A DNA stretch of 64,000 bases from the NCBI RefSeq assembly GCF_002159665.1, contig NZ_NFJC01000013.1, positions 1-64,000 on the forward strand, written 5' to 3'. This document shows positions 59,857 to 64,000 of the stretch, piece after piece (the stretch's first letter is position 1; each line of letters begins with the position of its first letter). This DNA is from Desulfovibrio sp. An276 (lineage in GTDB: Bacteria; Desulfobacterota; Desulfovibrionia; Desulfovibrionales; Desulfovibrionaceae). The notes under the pieces were generated by a model that was given only the letters and a program-made list of their open reading frames with translations, ran no database searches and was not told where the DNA came from. A program made the position numbers and the translations under genes.

Positions 59857-60702
59857 CTACAGGTTTTCTATGTTGCGCTGCCACGGGCAAAGCTTGCGTT
59901 CGGCCATGGTGATGACAAGCGAGGTGATGCAGGCAGCAGCTGCTATGAGGATCATGCCGCCCAAGACCAGGGTGGGCTGGTGGGTGTCCATGCCTCGCTT
60001 GATGAGAAAGCCCATGCCGTTGCGGGAGTTCATGAGCTCTGCTGCCAGCACGCAGGTCCAGGCGGAGCTCAAGGAAATCTGCAGACCAGCGAAGATGGCC
60101 GGGAAGGAAGCCGGGAAGCAGACGTGGATGATCTCGTCGCGCCTTTTGCCGCCAAGAACGCGGATGACGTCGTAGAGTTCCGGATCAACAAGGCGGACAC
60201 CGTTGTAGGCATTGAGCAGGCAGGGCACGAAGGTGCCGATAATGATGATGAAGACCTTGGACGTTTCGCCTATGCCGAACCAGAGGATGGCTATGGACAC
60301 CCAGGCAATGGGGGGCATGGGCTTGAAGAGATCGAACAGGGGTTTGACTATGGCGTTGACGTATTTGTTGAGGGCCATGAAAAGGCCCAGGGGGATGGCA
60401 ACGACCGAGGCCAGCACGAAGCCTATGAGGACGCGCTGCAGGCTTGCCCAGATGTGGCCCCACAGATGGGTGCCGGCAAACTTTATCTGGGTGAGCAAAA
60501 CGAGCTGATCCCAGACCTCCAGGGGCCTTGCCAGGGAGTCGCGAAAGATTTTTTCCCGTGCGACATAGTCCCAGAGGGAGAGGAAGAGGACAACGGAAAC
60601 GCAGTAGAGGAAATATTTGTTGGTCAAAAAGCGGTAGAGGCTGAAGGGCTGCCGGGTGCGTTTTTGACTGATGGTCTCGTTGGCAATGGAATTACCGGAC
60701 AT
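59857..60702 (-). CDS. Taurine/sulfonate-type ABC permease (B)
   Basis: This 281-residue TauC/SsuC-like permease has about six helices, and the ATPase-docking loop lies around DVIRVLGGKRRDEIIHVCFPASFPAIFAGLQISLSSAW (EAA motif). AGGAGGTAAGGC precedes the ATG, 3 bases after the stop of permease A, so the two are made together. Confidence 0.92.
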   Translation of the reverse strand: MSGNSIANETISQKRTRQPFSLYRFLTNKYFLYCVSVVLFLSLWDYVAREKIFRDSLARPLEVWDQLVLLTQIKFAGTHLWGHIWASLQRVLIGFVLASVVAIPLGLFMALNKYVNAIVKPLFDLFKPMPPIAWVSIAILWFGIGETSKVFIIIIGTFVPCLLNAYNGVRLVDPELYDVIRVLGGKRRDEIIHVCFPASFPAIFAGLQISLSSAWTCVLAAELMNSRNGMGFLIKRGMDTHQPTLVLGGMILIAAAACITSLVITMAERKLCPWQRNIENL

Positions 60703-60705
60703 GCC

Positions 60706-61500
60706 TTACCTCCTGATACCTGCCAAAAGCTTCTTTTCCACGTGGTCAATGATGGCGCCTATGATGGCTCCCGAGATGCCCACGCAGATCATGCCCAGTA
60801 CGATGATGTCCGGACGGCCAAGGCGACCGCCCATGGTGATGAGAAAGCCAAGGCCAGAGTCTGCAGCCAGAAGTTCGGCTGCAACGAGGTTGGTCCAGCA
60901 GTAGGCGAGGGCGAGCTGCAGGGCACCGAAGACCATGGGGAGGGCAGAGGGGATGCACAGCTGGCAGAAGATCTGCCAGTCATTGGCACCGTAGGTACGG
61001 GCCATCTGGATGAGAACAGGGCTTGTCATGCGCACGCCAACATAGGAGTTGATGACGCAGGGTACTATGCCGGCTATCCAGATGATGAAGACCTTGCCGG
61101 TCAGGCCGATGCCAAACCAGAACACCGTGAGCGGAATCCAGGCAATGGGAGGGATTGGGCGTATAAGCTCGAATATGGGGCGGAAGAGGCCCTCGACCAC
61201 ATTGAACCAGCCCATGGCGAGCCCCAGGGGAATGCCGACCAGAAGGGAGAGCAGATAGCCCAGGAAGGCTTCCTGTATACTCGTCCAGGCGTGGGCTCCC
61301 ATGGTCGCGCCGTCGGGGTTGGCATTGGTCAGCTTGTCTATGAAGGTTGTGATTACCTGCGAGGGGGAGGCAAGCAGGGTATTGGGGATTATGCCAAACT
61401 GCACTACACCCTGCCAGACAGCAAAGAAGACAATGAGACTTATGTAGGGCAGGACTATGAGTGACAGCGGTTTTTTGACAACGACTTCTTGATAGGCCAT
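60706..61500 (-). CDS. Taurine/sulfonate-type ABC permease (A)
   Basis: This 264-residue TauC/SsuC-like permease has the docking loop ARTYGANDWQIFCQLCIPSALPMVFGALQLALAYCW. It is related to permease B but clearly different, so the importer is probably a permease heterodimer. The ATG at 61500 has GAGAGG upstream and gives a membrane-type N-terminus; the frame to 61539 is not favoured. Confidence 0.92.
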   Translation of the reverse strand: MAYQEVVVKKPLSLIVLPYISLIVFFAVWQGVVQFGIIPNTLLASPSQVITTFIDKLTNANPDGATMGAHAWTSIQEAFLGYLLSLLVGIPLGLAMGWFNVVEGLFRPIFELIRPIPPIAWIPLTVFWFGIGLTGKVFIIWIAGIVPCVINSYVGVRMTSPVLIQMARTYGANDWQIFCQLCIPSALPMVFGALQLALAYCWTNLVAAELLAADSGLGFLITMGGRLGRPDIIVLGMICVGISGAIIGAIIDHVEKKLLAGIRR

Positions 61501-61557
61501 GGCTTTTCCTCTCGGACAAGGGGCGTGGCAGATGCTCACTTCGGAGCTTTTGCGCGT

Positions 61558-62313
61558 TTACCACCAGCGGATGAGTTCTGTGACCTGTTTGCGCAATTCC
61601 ACGAATTCGGGAGATATGGTGTCGCGCGGGCGAGGCAGGTTGATGGGAATTTCCGCCTTGATGGTGGTGGGCTTGTTGCTCAGAATGAGTACCCTTTCGG
61701 CAATGTAGACAGCCTCTTCCACGTTGTGCGTCACAAAAAGAACCGTCGCATTGAGCTTTTGCCAGAGTTTGACGAGCTCGTCTTCGAGGTAGAAGCGCAG
61801 TTTGACATCGAGCTGGCCGTATGGTTCGTCCATGAGCAAAAGATCGGGGTTCACGGCAAAGGCGCGCGAAACAGCGATACGCTGCATCATGCTGGCCGAT
61901 ACCTGGTTGGGGTAGAGATCCGCACAGGATCTGAGACCCACAAGATCCATGATTTTGTCTGCCCGCTCCATGCGCTCTTCCCTGGGGACACCCTTGATTT
62001 CCATACCATAGGCCACGTTTTCGCGCACTGTACGCCAGGGCAGACATGTGGGTTCCTGAAACACATAGGAAATATTGTGCTTTCTCGGATTTGCTTCCTC
62101 TCCGTCGATAAGGATTTCCCCTTCCGTTGTCGGCATGAGCTTGGAAATACAGTTCAGAAAGGTTGTTTTGCCACAGCCTGTGGGGCCCACAATGGCCAAA
62201 AGCTCTCCTTCCTTGATGTCGAAATTGATGCCGTTCAAAACGGTCAGTTCGCCAAAGCGTTTTGTGAGATTATTCACAACTATCTTGGCACGTCTTTGAG
62301 AGTCTGCAGGCAC
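61558..62313 (-). CDS. Taurine/sulfonate-type ABC ATPase (A), altered signature
   Basis: This ATPase of about 250 residues has Walker A GPTGCGKTT, Q-loop SYVFQEPTCLPWRTV, Walker B LLLMDEPYGQLD and H-loop VLFVTHNVEEAV, all sound. The ABC signature, normally LSGGMxQR, reads VSASMMQRIAVSRA, so both glycines and the first serine context are changed. The start I choose is the GTG at 62313, with AAGGAG 6 bases before it, rather than the TTG at 62343. It is the first gene of the operon and 57 bases before permease A. Confidence 0.88.
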   Translation of the reverse strand: MPADSQRRAKIVVNNLTKRFGELTVLNGINFDIKEGELLAIVGPTGCGKTTFLNCISKLMPTTEGEILIDGEEANPRKHNISYVFQEPTCLPWRTVRENVAYGMEIKGVPREERMERADKIMDLVGLRSCADLYPNQVSASMMQRIAVSRAFAVNPDLLLMDEPYGQLDVKLRFYLEDELVKLWQKLNATVLFVTHNVEEAVYIAERVLILSNKPTTIKAEIPINLPRPRDTISPEFVELRKQVTELIRWW

Positions 62314-62731
62314 GTTTTGCTCCTTATCCTGTTTGCAAGGCAAATGCGTTCTGATGAGGCTCTATGAAAAAAAAGCGTAAGCTTTGTTGCCGGCTAGAGT
62401 TGTGGTGGCGAGAGTCGGAGGGGGTGACTTGTCTCACGGAAACACCGGAAAGTGCGGGGAAAGGTCCGGTGCTAAAAGGTGCAGGCGGATTGCTTTGTGA
62501 GGGGATTTTTGTATGGATTTTGTGAGGGTTCGTGAAAAAAAGAATAACTGATAAGAGCGCTAATGCCAAGAAAATGTTTGCAATGCGGGAAGGATTTTTG
62601 TGTGGCGGATTTTCGTGGCTGGCTGGACGAATGCGCTCTTTGAAGGGGGGCGTTTTCGGGAGGAGAGCCAGGGGCTCTCCTCCAAAAAAGCTTTTTGGGG
62701 CGAGGGAATGACCTTGCACCCCTATTGCACT
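62314..62731. other. Upstream region of sulfonate-type ABC operon
   Basis: No gene is seen in about 420 bases. It holds the promoter of the ABC operon. An inverted repeat GGAGGAGAGCC/GGCTCTCCTCC (62659-62683), with the nearby palindrome-like AAAAAAGCTTTTT just after it, lies close to the end of the alcohol dehydrogenase gene and may end its transcript. Confidence 0.5.
62659..62683. terminator. Inverted repeat after alcohol dehydrogenase 2
   Basis: GGAGGAGAGCC pairs perfectly with GGCTCTCCTCC around AGG, 49 bases past the dehydrogenase stop. No T-run follows on the minus strand, so a terminator role is uncertain. Confidence 0.5.
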
Positions 62732-63883
62732 TTAGTTGTAGGATGCCTCAAGCATTTCCAGAATAAGTTTTGCATTGGCCGGACGGGGATTGTTGCCAAT
62801 CAGGCGGGCATTGCCAGCTGCGCGCTCTGCGATAAGGGGCAGATCCTTGCGCTCGACACCATAGGGCTTGAGGCCTTCGGCAATGCGTATGTCTTTCAAA
62901 AGGGCGCTCATTCTGTGCGAGGCCTTTTCTGCCAGGGCCAGGGTGTCTGTGTCGTACTTTTCGCCCAGGATCATGGCCACCTCTGCGTACTTTTCCGGAC
63001 GGGCCATGTAGTTGAAGGCCATGCACATGGGAGCAAGACAGGCAATGGCAACACCATGGGGCATGTGGTATTCGCGCGGGATGGCAGTGCCAACGGCATG
63101 GATGATGCCATTCTGGGTGTTGGAAAAGCCCATGCCGGCAATGGCCGAGGCGTAGAGCATGTCTGCCCTGGCAGCAAGATCCTGACCGTTGGTGTAGGCG
63201 CGGCGCATGCTGCGGGCTATGAGCTTCATGGCATGAAGATTCAGGGCGTTGGTAATGGGAGTGTCAGCCTTGCCGCAGAAGGATTCCATGGCGTGCACAA
63301 AGGCGTCGATGCCTGTGGCTGCCGTGACGCTCGGGGGAAGGCCGACAGTGAGCTCGGGATCGAGGATGACCGCAGTGGCGTACATGTAGTCCGACACAAC
63401 ACCCCATTTGCCGCCGTTCTTGGTGTCGGCAAGGACGGAGATGGAAGTCATTTCCGAACCGGTGCCGGCTGTGGTGGGCACAAGGATCATGGGCGGCAGG
63501 GGATTTTTGACCTTGCCCATGCCAAAGTACTGGTCGATGGTGCCCTCGTTGGTGAGAAGTACAGCGCAGGCCTTGGTGGTATCCAGGGCAGAGCCGCCAC
63601 CAAAGCCGAAAATGATGTCTGCGCCGAAAGCCTTGGCAGCGTCCGCGCAATGGGCAATGGAGTCAACCGAGGGTTCGAGCTCGGCTTCGCCGTAGACCTT
63701 GACTTCCAGGCCTCCGGCAAGGAGGGTTTCCTCGAGGACCTTGTGCACGCCAAGTTTGGCAAGACCCGGATCCGTCACGATAAGGGCTTTGGTTCCGCCG
63801 AGGGCTTTGGCTTCATTGGCTGCTTCCTTGATGGACCCACAGCCGTGGACAATGCGCTTGACTGTATTGTGAACGAAGGTCAT
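62732..63883 (-). CDS. Iron-containing alcohol dehydrogenase 2
   Basis: This 383-residue NAD-dependent dehydrogenase has FGFGGGSALDTTKA (cofactor), VPTTAGTGSEMTSISV, and metal ligands in TGIDAFVHAMESF (D, H) and IIHAVGTAIPREYHMPHGVAIACL (two H). It is a group III iron enzyme but not close to the dehydrogenase at 31553. AGGAG precedes the ATG. It lies upstream of, and in the same direction as, the sulfonate-type ABC operon, so reduction or oxidation of an aldehyde/alcohol derived from the imported compound is conceivable (sulfoacetaldehyde reductase is in this family). This is inference. Confidence 0.9.
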   Translation of the reverse strand: MTFVHNTVKRIVHGCGSIKEAANEAKALGGTKALIVTDPGLAKLGVHKVLEETLLAGGLEVKVYGEAELEPSVDSIAHCADAAKAFGADIIFGFGGGSALDTTKACAVLLTNEGTIDQYFGMGKVKNPLPPMILVPTTAGTGSEMTSISVLADTKNGGKWGVVSDYMYATAVILDPELTVGLPPSVTAATGIDAFVHAMESFCGKADTPITNALNLHAMKLIARSMRRAYTNGQDLAARADMLYASAIAGMGFSNTQNGIIHAVGTAIPREYHMPHGVAIACLAPMCMAFNYMARPEKYAEVAMILGEKYDTDTLALAEKASHRMSALLKDIRIAEGLKPYGVERKDLPLIAERAAGNARLIGNNPRPANAKLILEMLEASYN

Positions 63884-64000
63884 GGGACTGCTCCTGATAG
63901 TATATCCTGGCTTGCGCGTCCGGGTGCCTTGCAGGCACCAGGGCTTGTCGTGCGGAGGAAGGGAATTTTTGGGAGAGGGGAGCAGCCCGGGGGTATCGGG

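Noticed and set aside
1-64000. CRISPR array, complete prophage or complete insertion sequence
   Set aside because: No regularly spaced repeats, no cas genes, no phage structural or integrase genes, and no intact transposase were seen. Only fragments and family-level resemblances exist.

Overview
The window looks like a moderately GC-rich chromosome segment from a deltaproteobacterial sulfate- or sulfite-reducing lineage (Desulfovibrionaceae; a gut relative such as Desulfovibrio, Bilophila or Mailhella is plausible). This is inferred from the Desulfovibrio-type outer membrane porin, a group III iron alcohol dehydrogenase like the abundant Desulfovibrio ethanol dehydrogenase, an AprA/AprB-like flavoprotein and ferredoxin pair, and the number of Liv and taurine/sulfonate-type ABC importers. 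No database search was possible, so the taxon is not proven.

Layout. 1-310: end of an rRNA operon (23S 3' end, 5S, terminator). 420-2000: dgkA flanked by two broken accessory genes (a frameshifted pRiA4b-ORF3-like gene and a HipA C-terminal fragment). 2023-8079: a tight same-strand set of AprA-like flavoprotein, two-cluster ferredoxin, one-helix peptide, sodium:solute symporter, unknown 233-residue protein and porin; this looks like an uptake and redox module for an unidentified substrate. 8172-14650: an accessory zone with an AT-rich AAA/DUF4143 gene, TauE/SafE and LysE exporters, gene fragments (DUF499, AraC), an AAA/PD-(D/E)XK gene, a tRNA fossil and tRNA-Ser(GGA). 14711-24282: mostly housekeeping (fabI, purC, hisD, malic enzyme, diaminopimelate dehydrogenase, tRNA-Leu(CAG)) plus an HD/degenerate-kinase protein, an ADP-ribosylglycohydrolase, and a cupin whose promoter carries palindromic operators. 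24395-38950: polA, an Mla-type lipid transport operon, an iron alcohol dehydrogenase, grpE, a YkgJ-like protein, an HD protein, rplM-rpsI and fhs.

39380-63883: a transport-rich half. Liv cluster 1 (plus strand) has one binding protein and LivHMGF. Liv cluster 2 (minus strand) has LivHMGF, two closely similar binding proteins and a terminal GNAT acetyltransferase whose start overlaps the livF stop. Then comes a taurine/sulfonate-type system with two ATPases, two permeases, a small membrane protein and three related binding proteins, plus a YtcJ-like amidohydrolase and a second iron alcohol dehydrogenase. The apparent logic is import of amino acids and sulfonate-like or amide-like compounds, hydrolysis of an amide precursor, and aldehyde/alcohol redox steps. 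The substrates are inference; no sulfonate lyase, taurine transaminase or sulfite reductase is encoded here.

Points most worth a second look: the flavoprotein/symporter/porin module; a repeated leader in which a hairpin sits between the Shine-Dalgarno sequence and the start codon of a binding protein and of the amidohydrolase; an ATPase with a non-canonical ABC signature; an HD protein with a decayed P-loop; and the series of truncated genes and tRNA fossils.
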